Below are positions 8,008 to 15,862 of a DNA stretch of 64,000 nt, in pieces. The notes under the pieces were generated by a model. It made no database searches. It was not told where the DNA came from and worked only from the letters and a program-made list of their open reading frames with translations. The DNA lies in NCBI RefSeq assembly GCF_015234585.1, contig NZ_JADFCM010000008.1:1364001-1428000 (forward strand), given 5' to 3'. The stretch is from Pseudalkalibacillus hwajinpoensis. GTDB lineage: Bacteria; Bacillota; Bacilli; Bacillales; Guptibacillaceae. Position numbers and translations under genes: made by a program. Position 1 is the stretch's first letter. Each line of letters starts with the position of its first letter.

Positions 8008-9031
8008 TCAAACCGAAAAAAGAAAGAACGAACATATTGATATTTGTCTAACGGAAGACGTGGAAGGACAGGGACTTACGACGGGGTTAGAAAAATATCG
8101 TTTTAAGCATAATCCACTACCAGAAATTGATTATAATGAAGTCGATATCTCCACTCAATTTCTTAATAAGAAATTGAAGACGCCATTTCTGATCAGTTCA
8201 ATGACGGGCGGTACAGAGCGATCTTGGGAGATTAATAAACGTCTTGCCAAAGCTGCTGAAGCACATGGTTGGGCGCTTGGTGTAGGCTCAATGCGTGCAG
8301 CTATTCAAGAATCGAAATCCGCTTATTCATTTGACGTAAGAAAACATGCACCAACCATTCCTATACTAGCCAATATTGGAGCTGTTCAACTCAATTATGG
8401 TTTTACAGTAGAAGAGTGTAAGAGAGCGATTGACTTCATTCAAGCTGATGCGCTTCTGCTTCATTTAAATCCATTACAAGAAGTATTCCAACCTGAGGGT
8501 GATACAAATTTCCAAGATTTAATCGATAAAATTCGAGAAGTAGCAAAAGCGATCCCTGTTCCACTCGGTATTAAAGAGGTTGGCATGGGAATCGATGCGA
8601 AGAGTGCTCAGCGTCTTATAAGTGCAGGTGCCAGTTTTATTGATGTTGCTGGAGCGGGTGGAACATCCTGGATTCAAGTTGAAAGTTTCCGTTCCCATCA
8701 AACATTAAGGCAACAAGCTGCCGAAGCTTTTCAAGATTGGGGTAACCCGACAGCTGATTGTATTATTGATGTAAGGAAACAGCATCCCGATGTCCCGATG
8801 GTTGCAAGTGGCGGACTAAAAAATGGTGTGGATGCAGCTAAAGCTATTGCTCTCGGTGCGGATGTGTCCGGATTTGGTAGGGCATTACTTGAAAATGCGG
8901 TAGATGATAGTGAAGAAGCGCTATCAGATCAATTAAAGCGAATTGAGTTCGAATTACGAACAGCTATGTTTGGAATTGGAGCTGCATCGATCAATAGATT
9001 AAAATACAATAGCGCATTAAAAAAGAAATAG
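7988..9031 (+). CDS. fni: Type 2 isopentenyl-diphosphate delta-isomerase
   Basis: FMN- and NADPH-dependent TIM-barrel enzyme of 347 residues that interconverts isopentenyl and dimethylallyl diphosphate, feeding isoprenoid and carotenoid synthesis. Recognisable segments are RKNEHIDIC at the N-terminus, TPFLISSMTGG, the GVGSMRAA loop, LHLNPLQE, PLGIKEVGMG, DVAGAGGTSW (phosphate-binding region) and VASGGLKNGVDAAKAIALGAD. Length is normal for the family. The start is TTG 7988, with AGGGGGAA just upstream; the gene overlaps crtO by 20 bases, so the two are translationally linked. A terminator follows directly. Confidence 0.92.
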   Translation: MEHLGFDQTEKRKNEHIDICLTEDVEGQGLTTGLEKYRFKHNPLPEIDYNEVDISTQFLNKKLKTPFLISSMTGGTERSWEINKRLAKAAEAHGWALGVGSMRAAIQESKSAYSFDVRKHAPTIPILANIGAVQLNYGFTVEECKRAIDFIQADALLLHLNPLQEVFQPEGDTNFQDLIDKIREVAKAIPVPLGIKEVGMGIDAKSAQRLISAGASFIDVAGAGGTSWIQVESFRSHQTLRQQAAEAFQDWGNPTADCIIDVRKQHPDVPMVASGGLKNGVDAAKAIALGADVSGFGRALLENAVDDSEEALSDQLKRIEFELRTAMFGIGAASINRLKYNSALKKK

Positions 9032-9057
9032 TCAGAGCACTGAGCTCTGGCTTTTTT
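9031..9057 (+). terminator. Rho-independent terminator after fni
   Basis: Stem GTCAGAGC / GCTCTGGC (8 bp with one G-T pair) followed by six T residues, beginning at the last base of the fni stop codon. Confidence 0.85.
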
Positions 9058-9226
9058 GTATGAATAAGTTAAGGAACGATGTTCAATTTGTCTTATTTAA
9101 CCCATATGGCATCAATGCCTTCGAGCAACTCCACTTGCTCATATGAATGAGGTGTCAACATTATCGGTTCCCGTAGTATAGGTCGTTCTCTAGAGAGCAA
9201 ACTAGAGCTTAAGGAGGGCGACGCTA

Positions 9227-10630
9227 ATGGCCTGGTTATCCATTTTTCCGTTTATCGTTGTCATTATCATTGCGATGAAAACAAAACTAGTGATCCCCGG
9301 ATTAACGGCGGGTTTGCTAACAGCATCATTTATATACAAACCTGGATTGATCATTGGTTTGCAACAGTTCTATGAATTTATAATGACTGGTTTGAAAGAT
9401 GAAAATAATGTTAAAATCGTCCTTTTTCTATATATGTTTACGGGCTTAATCGGATTGATGAAATATACTGGTGGGATAAAAGGATTTGTTCAAGTTGCCT
9501 CATCCAAAATCAACTCAAAAAAAGGAGCGTTATTTCTGACGTGGGTGTCAACGCTAGGAACATTTAGTGCTCCTAGTTTCCGCATTGTAACGGTAGCCCC
9601 AATCATGAAAGCTCTTTTAAATAAAGTGAAAATCACTCCTCAGGAGCTTGGATTTGTGATAGAAACGACAGCAACTCCAGTCATTGTCTTAATGCCAATT
9701 GCTACCGCTTTTGTCGGCTATATGTCATCTGTTGTGCAGCTTTCACTAAAAGCAGAAGGCATTGAAGGAGATGGCTATCGTTACTTTCTTCAAAGTATCC
9801 CTTACAACTTTTTTTCGATTAGTATCTTATTGATTGGCTTTTATTTGAGTTTTTTCCATCATCGAAAAACGCCAGCTACAGACGCAGGTAATGTGGAAAA
9901 AAAGCTTGATGATCAATGGGAAGATTGTCATCCAGCTGTGGCGAAGGATCTTCCTACGAAACCGATGAATTTATTAATACCTCTTGGAGGAGTTATTCTT
10001 CTAACACTTCTTCTTACATATTGGAGTGGTTATAAGAAGGGGTTTACTTCTTTAATCAAGGCGTTTATTGAGGCGGATGTCCTCGACGCGATGGTCTTTG
10101 CACTTCTCACTACAGTACTTTTAACGTTCATTTTCTATTTATTTCAACGTTTTTCTTTAAAGGACCTTGTTACTTATTTTATCGAAGGTGGTAACGAGAT
10201 GATGCCGGTCATCGTCTTGCTTACTGTCGTTTGGGGCTTAGCAGCTTCAACAGAAGCTCTTGGCTTCTCATCTTTTGTTACCTCAAACCTTGATTGGATT
10301 CCTACTTTATTTGTACCACCAGTCTTATTTCTCGTTGGTGCGTTTATTTCATACTTTATTGGCTCATCATGGGGCACATGGGGAATTTTAATGCCGCTTG
10401 GTATTTCATTAGGGTATTCTACAGGAGCAGATCTCCCTGTTGTCATTGGAGCCGTGTTTGCGAGTGGGACATTTGGCGCATTTGCTTCTCCGCTAAGTGA
10501 CAATACGAATACAGTTGCGAGGATCTTGCAGTTGAATCCTATGACATATGCGAAATTTAAGCTTGGCCCAGCTTTATTAGCGGCGGGATTAGCTGCAGCT
10601 GGCTACTTTGTTATCTCTTTTGTAATATAA
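9227..10630 (+). CDS. NhaC-family Na+/H+ (or organic acid/cation) antiporter
   Basis: Polytopic membrane protein of 467 residues with 11 to 12 hydrophobic helices. The conserved motifs TLGTFSAPSFRIVTVAPIM in the first half and SSWGTWGILMPLG plus GTFGAFASPLSDNTN in the second half are typical of the NhaC antiporter superfamily, which also includes malate/lactate exchangers, so the coupling ion and substrate are open. The ATG 9227 is preceded by AAGGAGGGCG. The leader (about 9110-9215) contains a short CTCTAG/CTAGAG hairpin near the ribosome binding site, but I could not match it to a known riboswitch. It is monocistronic. Confidence 0.75.
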   Translation: MAWLSIFPFIVVIIIAMKTKLVIPGLTAGLLTASFIYKPGLIIGLQQFYEFIMTGLKDENNVKIVLFLYMFTGLIGLMKYTGGIKGFVQVASSKINSKKGALFLTWVSTLGTFSAPSFRIVTVAPIMKALLNKVKITPQELGFVIETTATPVIVLMPIATAFVGYMSSVVQLSLKAEGIEGDGYRYFLQSIPYNFFSISILLIGFYLSFFHHRKTPATDAGNVEKKLDDQWEDCHPAVAKDLPTKPMNLLIPLGGVILLTLLLTYWSGYKKGFTSLIKAFIEADVLDAMVFALLTTVLLTFIFYLFQRFSLKDLVTYFIEGGNEMMPVIVLLTVVWGLAASTEALGFSSFVTSNLDWIPTLFVPPVLFLVGAFISYFIGSSWGTWGILMPLGISLGYSTGADLPVVIGAVFASGTFGAFASPLSDNTNTVARILQLNPMTYAKFKLGPALLAAGLAAAGYFVISFVI

Positions 10631-10653
10631 TTATTTTTATGAGTACTTTTGTA

Positions 10654-10682
10654 TTGACATCCGTTTTAAAACCATTTATTAT
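10654..10682 (+). promoter_or_regulatory. Sigma-A promoter of the SAM riboswitch-msrA unit
   Basis: Consensus -35 TTGACA (10654-10659), 17-base spacer, -10 TATTAT (10677-10682). The predicted start is near 10690, just upstream of the aptamer. Confidence 0.8.
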
Positions 10683-10710
10683 TGGGACTAACTTAATAAT
10701 CCTTTGTTTA

Positions 10711-10836
10711 AAGGATCTTCTTATTCAGAGAGGTGGAGGGACTGGCCCTTAGATACCTCGGCAACGGACCTATGAACTTATGTTCAATTGGAACCGTGCT
10801 AATTCCTGCGACGAAAGTCGAAAAATGAGAAGAGGC
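10711..10836 (+). ncRNA. SAM-I (S-box) riboswitch aptamer
   Basis: The core AGAGAGGTGGAGGGACTGGC (10727-10746), then CTCGGCAACGGACC, GGAACCGTGCTAATTCCTGC and a closing GAGAAGAGG, reproduces the order of conserved elements of the S-box aptamer: kink-turn, P2/P3 core and the GTGCTAATTCC joining strand. The P1 3' strand AGAAGAGG (10829-10836) is complementary to CCTCTTCT (10851-10858) of the downstream terminator, so it can serve as the antiterminator arm. With SAM bound, P1 forms and the terminator folds, switching msrA off. S-box control is normal for methionine and cysteine genes; here it drives methionine sulfoxide reductase. Confidence 0.93.
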
Positions 10837-10847
10837 TCGGTCTATCC

Positions 10848-10883
10848 AAACCCTCTTCTGTTCGAGCAGATGAGGGTTTTTTT
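10848..10883 (+). terminator. SAM-dependent intrinsic terminator
   Basis: Stem AACCCTC-TCTG / CAGA-GAGGGTT with a short loop followed by a run of T. Its 5' arm contains CCTCTTCT, which can alternatively pair with the aptamer 3' strand, the standard S-box attenuation layout. Confidence 0.88.
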
Positions 10884-10930
10884 ATGCACCCTCATTTGGA
10901 AATATGTTTTAGTAGAGGGAGAGACTGATA

Positions 10931-11581
10931 TTGCATACACTAATGGATAACGAAGCAAGAAAACAACAGCTTATTAAGACCCTTCTCTCACAAGGGATAT
11001 ATAAGAAGGGTGAAAAGCAACTTTATATGTTATCACTAAATGAATTAGAAAACATATATGCTCGATCAAATAAAACCATACAGAGAAAAGGAAACGGAGT
11101 GGTCACAGTGGAACAAGCAACATTTGCAGCAGGGTGCTTTTGGGGAGTAGAAGCGCTATTTCAACAATTGAACGGTGTTATTTCAACTTCAGCAGGGTTT
11201 ACAGGAGGAGAGACGATTAATCCAACTTATGAAGATGTTTATTCTGAATTAACAGGCCATGCAGAATCTGTCCAAGTTGAATATGATCCTTCGCTCATTA
11301 CTTATGAAGAACTTATAGAAGTTTTCTTTGAAAATCATAATCCAACCTCTTTAAATAAACAGGGAGAAGATGTCGGAACACGCTACCGCTCAGCGATTTT
11401 TTACCATTCAAATGAGCAGGCAGAAATAGCATTGATTGCGAAAGAAAAACTCGAGCGATCCGGACGCTTCAAAAAACCAGTTGTGACGCAAATTGTACCA
11501 ATCACTTCATTCTATCGAGCAGATGAATATCATCAAAGCTATCTTGCAAAGCGTGGACAGTCTTCTTGCAAAATTTCATAA
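10931..11581 (+). CDS. msrA: Peptide methionine-S-sulfoxide reductase with FbpA-like N-terminal extension
   Basis: Protein of 216 residues. From about residue 60 it is MsrA: the catalytic GCFWG (Cys near 69), GFTGGETINPTYEDVYS, GHAESVQVEYDP, the NPTSLNKQGEDVGTRYRS segment, and a resolving Cys near the C-terminus (SSCKIS). It reduces methionine-S-sulfoxide in proteins using thioredoxin. The first 45 residues (QQLIKTLLSQGIYKKGEKQ then LYMLSLNELENIY) are not part of MsrA; they resemble the small Fur-regulated basic proteins of the FbpA type. TTG 10931 is supported by GAGGGAGAG. An internal in-frame GTG at 11099, with AAAAGGA upstream, could give a stand-alone MsrA of about 160 residues. Confidence 0.88.
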   Translation: MHTLMDNEARKQQLIKTLLSQGIYKKGEKQLYMLSLNELENIYARSNKTIQRKGNGVVTVEQATFAAGCFWGVEALFQQLNGVISTSAGFTGGETINPTYEDVYSELTGHAESVQVEYDPSLITYEELIEVFFENHNPTSLNKQGEDVGTRYRSAIFYHSNEQAEIALIAKEKLERSGRFKKPVVTQIVPITSFYRADEYHQSYLAKRGQSSCKIS

Positions 11582-11584
11582 TAG

Positions 11585-11624
11585 AAAAAGGCCTTCCCTC
11601 ATCGTCATGAGGGAAGGCCTTTTT
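11585..11624. terminator. Bidirectional terminator between msrA and the membrane hydrolase
   Basis: Perfect 18-bp stem AAAAAGGCCTTCCCTCAT / ATGAGGGAAGGCCTTTTT with a 4-base loop. A and T runs lie at the two ends, fitting convergent genes. Confidence 0.93.
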
Positions 11625-11626
11625 AG

Positions 11627-13870
11627 TTAATCACCTTGATTGACACCTATTTGGTCAATATAGACTTTTCCTTTCTCTGATGCATTAAATTCAAATGTAA
11701 GAGCATTCATCTTCTTCGGATTAAAGGCATCGTTTGCTTCTAAGAATTGCTGCATCGGGATATTAAAGGTTTGGAGAACCGGTTCAGTAGGTTCACCATA
11801 ACGTCCTTCTTCGAAGTATTTTGTTTTTGTGTGTTGAATAGGAAGAACACCTTGCAACTGCATGACGTCACTCAGCTTAACACTAGCGGACGCTCCGTTA
11901 TCTGAACTAGCCGTGATTGTGAAATCAACAGGTTGCTGGTCAGATGGATCTGAAAGGTTTGCTGCTGTGAATGTTAATGAACTGTTCATTGTATAAGCAA
12001 ATGGATCCTGAAGGGCTTTCTTGAAATTTAATTTGTACGTGCCGTTCTTTGAATAGGAATGATCCCATTTCAAAAAGACCCCATGAGTACCTCTTTCTTT
12101 ATCGCGTCGAAATTCAAGCTCTCCTTCATACCATTGCAGCAAGCTATTAGCCTCTATGGTGATATATGGAGAAGTCGCTGTTGTGACATCAACGTCCTCC
12201 TCAAAGGTGCTATAGATATGATACGAAGGATCTTCATATTTACTAATGTATGTTGTATCAGGTAGCCATTCGAGAGCATAGCGATAATCTTCAAACATCG
12301 GTTGATAAGACTCATTTTGATGAAGCGTTGCCTCAAGAAAGCCAGCAACAAATGTACGTGCTATTTGACGTTGTTCAGTGCCTTTAAGAAGAGGGTCTTT
12401 ATTTAATAAAAGCGTGAAAGGGAAATACGTATCGTTTTCTCCCCACGTTGTGTTAAATTGTCCGTGATTGGCGCGATCAATATAAAGAGCTGCTTTCATA
12501 GCTTCTTTTCTGCCACTTAAATCAATCCCATTATACTGTCGGTCGCCTTCGAATTCCGATAAATCACTATCATAAGAACCTTGAAGCAATAAATAATTGA
12601 CATCATCCACTTCGATTTTTCGATCTGAAAGTGTTTGATAATCTGTAGGTGCAAGTGCGATAACAGTTTCAATATTATAATGGAAATCAAAAGTCATGTT
12701 CCCGTTATTTGGGTAACGATCAAGGTCATTGAATTTTGCTGCTAAAATGGCAGCTTGACCACCGCGTGAGTGACCTATTAAAGCAATTTGATCCATATTC
12801 ACTTTATTGAATAATGGATTATCTTTTTGAGACGATAATTTCTCCATTTCTTCAATATGTTTAAGCAGCAACCAGGCGCGTCCATTAATGTCTCCTGCGA
12901 GGCCACCAGACCATGATGAATTGAAGAAGTTCTCATCTACTGATACTGTTAAAAAGCCACGACTCGCGAGTAACTCACCTAAATAATTGTAGCCCTCATC
13001 TGAGAAGTCCTCCATCTTATGATTTCCATGGACAATAAAGACAAGAGGAAAAGAACCTTTTCCTTTAGGCATCCATACGCGTCCATTAAGTGGCACATTG
13101 GTGTCTTTAAAGCCCCAGAACCACTCGCGTTCTTTGGACCATTCTCCAATCATACTTGAAGCGTTAACTGACATCGTTTGAATATCAACTTGCTCTCCAA
13201 ATTCAGGACGTTGCTTATCCTTTCCACTTCCATATGTATAAGTAGTTACATCAAATGAGCCGTATTCTGAAGGGTTATCACTAACAGGTGAGAGCGGCTC
13301 TACATTAATAGAAAGGCGATCATTCATCAAACCAGGTGTGAATAACCAGTATGAAAAAGCTGACGTTGCTAAAATACCAAACAGTAGCATGATCATAGAC
13401 ATTGGCTTTTTGATGCCTTTAGAAAGAGGGTATCCGAACATGGCGCCAAGGATGATACCGACTGCAATTAAGAGATAGGAGAGCGGAAGGATGTTCTCTA
13501 ATTGACGAAATTGATCTAATGTATAAATGGTTATAGCAAGCGAGACTCCAATACTTGCAATGAGAAGAGAGGGTAATCTTTTGAAATGCTCTATGAACCA
13601 TGTACCAATCTTAACGGTGAGCAGTGTACTGACAACTGCTATTAGTAGGAAAAGAATAACGTCCATTATTTGACCCAGTCCAGTATGAAAATCAAACCCA
13701 ATCGAAAAGATTAGCAGCATTGTCATAATAAGAGCGCCGTAGGAAGCTCCTTTCCATATGGTTTTAAAGAAGGATTGTAATGGTTGAGTAAAAGAAATCA
13801 ATAAATGCTTTAATTTATTTCGGTTGTGTGTATTTTTACGCGTTTTTTCAAATTCAGGTTCGTGTTCCAC
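11627..13870 (-). CDS. Large membrane-anchored alpha/beta hydrolase
   Basis: Protein of 747 residues. Residues about 30-175 contain five hydrophobic helices. After a linker, a hydrolase domain carries the strand PLVFIVHGNH, the oxyanion region, and the nucleophile elbow IGHSRGGQAA (Ser near 370), with NHGQFNTTWG as the likely catalytic-His region. The C-terminal 200 residues look like a beta-rich accessory domain, probably outside the cell. The GHSRGG motif is shared with chlorophyllase/PET-hydrolase-like and dienelactone-hydrolase-like enzymes; substrate unknown. The GTG 13870 start has GGAGGA at good distance. It is a single gene, convergent with msrA and divergent from cydDC. Confidence 0.75.
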   Translation of the reverse strand: MEHEPEFEKTRKNTHNRNKLKHLLISFTQPLQSFFKTIWKGASYGALIMTMLLIFSIGFDFHTGLGQIMDVILFLLIAVVSTLLTVKIGTWFIEHFKRLPSLLIASIGVSLAITIYTLDQFRQLENILPLSYLLIAVGIILGAMFGYPLSKGIKKPMSMIMLLFGILATSAFSYWLFTPGLMNDRLSINVEPLSPVSDNPSEYGSFDVTTYTYGSGKDKQRPEFGEQVDIQTMSVNASSMIGEWSKEREWFWGFKDTNVPLNGRVWMPKGKGSFPLVFIVHGNHKMEDFSDEGYNYLGELLASRGFLTVSVDENFFNSSWSGGLAGDINGRAWLLLKHIEEMEKLSSQKDNPLFNKVNMDQIALIGHSRGGQAAILAAKFNDLDRYPNNGNMTFDFHYNIETVIALAPTDYQTLSDRKIEVDDVNYLLLQGSYDSDLSEFEGDRQYNGIDLSGRKEAMKAALYIDRANHGQFNTTWGENDTYFPFTLLLNKDPLLKGTEQRQIARTFVAGFLEATLHQNESYQPMFEDYRYALEWLPDTTYISKYEDPSYHIYSTFEEDVDVTTATSPYITIEANSLLQWYEGELEFRRDKERGTHGVFLKWDHSYSKNGTYKLNFKKALQDPFAYTMNSSLTFTAANLSDPSDQQPVDFTITASSDNGASASVKLSDVMQLQGVLPIQHTKTKYFEEGRYGEPTEPVLQTFNIPMQQFLEANDAFNPKKMNALTFEFNASEKGKVYIDQIGVNQGD

Positions 13871-14029
13871 GCTAATCCTCCATTTCTTATCCTGCTGCTT
13901 TCATTATAGCAAATAGGAAATGAGGAAGAATGTTAAATCTAAGAATGCCGCAATTGAATGAGAATTGGCTCGGTGAGTCTAGCACATATTTCGTTCATTT
14001 AATTGTAAAAAATGATCGCTGCATAGTAT

Positions 14030-14058
14030 TTGCTTCTCCTTTGTATAAGTCGTACAAT
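14030..14058 (+). promoter_or_regulatory. Promoter of cydDC
   Basis: -35 TTGCTT (14030-14035), 17-base spacer, -10 TACAAT (14053-14058). Initiation near 14065 would place the Rex-type palindrome at about +10 to +27. Confidence 0.65.
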
Positions 14059-14073
14059 AGGAATTAAGAATTA

Positions 14074-14091
14074 ATGTGAAATATTTCACAA
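14074..14091. promoter_or_regulatory. Rex (NADH/NAD+ sensing) operator upstream of cydDC
   Basis: ATGTGAAATATTTCACAA differs from the Bacillus Rex box TTGTGAA-N4-TTCACAA at the first base only, and its inner 16 bases (14075-14090) are a perfect palindrome. Rex represses cytochrome bd genes in Bacillus subtilis until NADH rises, so its presence just after the start site of cydDC fits established biology. The same palindrome would also score as an Fnr/Crp site (TGTGA-N6-TCACA), but the longer Rex match is better. Confidence 0.8.
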
Positions 14092-14128
14092 ACGTATGTT
14101 TGATGTGAAACTAAAGGTGGGGGATCAG

Positions 14129-15862
14129 GTGAAGAACGAACTTAAAGCGTATGCTTCAGGTTTTAAAATCACACACTTGTTCATGATTTTAGGTGCTCTT
14201 ATTATTGGCGCATCCATTATTGTACAGGCGTTTCTTACAGTAGAAATAGTGAATCGGGTATTTATTGAGAGACTAGCATATTCAGAAATTTCACCGTATC
14301 TCATTGGCTTACTGATTGTCATGGCGCTACGCCCTTGCGTATCTTATTTAATGGGAAAAGCAGGCGTAAACATGGCCACTATTGTGAAACAAAGAATAAG
14401 AGAAGCGCTTTTGAATAAATTTTCTCGAGACGCACTTCTAACGTCTTACCAGGGTCAATCTGGACAGAAAGTGAGCGTTTTACTAGATGCGGTGGATGAG
14501 ATTGATTCCTATTATAGTCAATACATTCCACAAGTGTTTAAAACGGCGGTTATTCCTTTCTTTATTCTAATCGCAGTTTCAACTCAGCATATTGAAACAG
14601 GGCTAATAATGATCGTGACGGCTCCATTTATTCCACTCTTTTATATTATTATCGGCATTCGTACTCAGAAAAAATCCGAGGAGAAGCTAGAGCAGATGAC
14701 CGTTTTTTCTGGTCGCTTTCTTGATGCAATTCAGGGTTTGACTACGTTGAACTTGTTTCGTCAATCGAAGAAATATCGCTCGATTATGGAAGAAAGTAGC
14801 TTGAATTATCGAGATGCAACGCTCGAAGTTCTTAAGGTTGCGTTTGTTTCATCCCTTATGCTTGAGCTTATTTCAATGTTAAGCATTGGGATTATCGCTC
14901 TTGAGATTGGTCTTCGTCTCATTGTGTTTAATAGCATGTCTTTTGCTACAGCCTTTTTCCTTCTTATGCTTGCTCCTGAGTTCTATCTTTCCCTAAAGGA
15001 ACTAGGCAGTGCTTTTCATACTGGTAGAGGTAGCATGAGTGCAATGAAAAAGGTAAGTGAAGAACTTCATCGTGAAAGTGACGAAATGAAATGGGGAGAT
15101 CGATTACTTGAAACGAAGGAGAGGCCACCACTGTTGGCGTTTAAGAACGTTTCCTATCGCTATCAGGAGAGTGGATTTGGGTTATCCTCTATTGATCTAA
15201 CTATTAAACCTTATAGCAATACGGCCGTGATTGGTCGGAGTGGATCTGGAAAATCGACGCTTTTGAATTTGCTTGGTGGATTGCTTCCACCTCAAGAAGG
15301 TGCCATTACCGCCGACGAACTTCCCCTAACAAGTTTAGAAGAAGAAAGCTGGTTTTCAAAGATAAGCTTTATATCACAAAATCCGTATTTGTTTACTGGA
15401 ACGATCGCTGAAAATATCGCGATTGGATCAAAAAGTACGGATAAAATACAAATTGAAGCGGCGGCTGAGAAAGCTGGTATTTCCTCGTTTATTGCTTCTC
15501 TTGAAAATGGTTATGAGACGGTTATTGGTGAATCCGGAAGAGGGATATCTGGAGGAGAGAAGCAGAGAATTGCGCTTGCTCGAGCATTTATAAAACAACC
15601 AGAGATTATTTTATTTGATGAACCAACAACGGGACTTGATTTATATACAGAGAAAGTTCTTCATACTTCGATCAAAGAACTTTCAAAAAACGCAACAATT
15701 ATTACTGTAGCACACCGTATCCATACAATACGAAATGCCGATCATATTATACTTCTTGATAAGGGAAACTTGATCGCGGAAGGAACCGATGAATCGCTTT
15801 ACGCTTCAAGTGAGTTGTATCGTGGTATGGTTGATACGCAGAAGGCGGAGGTCACATTATGA
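14129..15862 (+). CDS. cydD: Thiol reductant ABC exporter CydD
   Basis: Half-transporter of about 577 residues: six membrane helices, then an ATPase domain with Walker A GRSGSGKST, Q-loop ISQNPYLF, signature ISGGEKQR, Walker B IILFDEPTTGLD and H-loop VAHR. With CydC it exports cysteine/glutathione-type thiols needed to assemble cytochrome bd. I choose GTG 14129 because GGTGGGGG lies just upstream; the ATG at 14096, 33 bases earlier, has no ribosome binding site and lies 5 bases after the Rex operator. The gene overlaps cydC by ATGA. cydAB are not in the window, whereas in B. subtilis they form one operon with cydCD. Confidence 0.88.
   Translation: MKNELKAYASGFKITHLFMILGALIIGASIIVQAFLTVEIVNRVFIERLAYSEISPYLIGLLIVMALRPCVSYLMGKAGVNMATIVKQRIREALLNKFSRDALLTSYQGQSGQKVSVLLDAVDEIDSYYSQYIPQVFKTAVIPFFILIAVSTQHIETGLIMIVTAPFIPLFYIIIGIRTQKKSEEKLEQMTVFSGRFLDAIQGLTTLNLFRQSKKYRSIMEESSLNYRDATLEVLKVAFVSSLMLELISMLSIGIIALEIGLRLIVFNSMSFATAFFLLMLAPEFYLSLKELGSAFHTGRGSMSAMKKVSEELHRESDEMKWGDRLLETKERPPLLAFKNVSYRYQESGFGLSSIDLTIKPYSNTAVIGRSGSGKSTLLNLLGGLLPPQEGAITADELPLTSLEEESWFSKISFISQNPYLFTGTIAENIAIGSKSTDKIQIEAAAEKAGISSFIASLENGYETVIGESGRGISGGEKQRIALARAFIKQPEIILFDEPTTGLDLYTEKVLHTSIKELSKNATIITVAHRIHTIRNADHIILLDKGNLIAEGTDESLYASSELYRGMVDTQKAEVTL

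Noticed and set aside
9060..9226. Possible Na+ or other riboswitch before the NhaC-type gene
   Set aside because: Only small hairpins seen; no match to a motif I know.
10174..10503. 109-codon minus-strand frame inside the NhaC-type gene
   Set aside because: Antisense shadow of a clear membrane-protein gene, no ribosome binding site.
14075..14090. Fnr/Crp site (TGTGA-N6-TCACA)
   Set aside because: The full 18-base Rex box fits better and Rex control of cyd genes is established; Fnr cannot be excluded.
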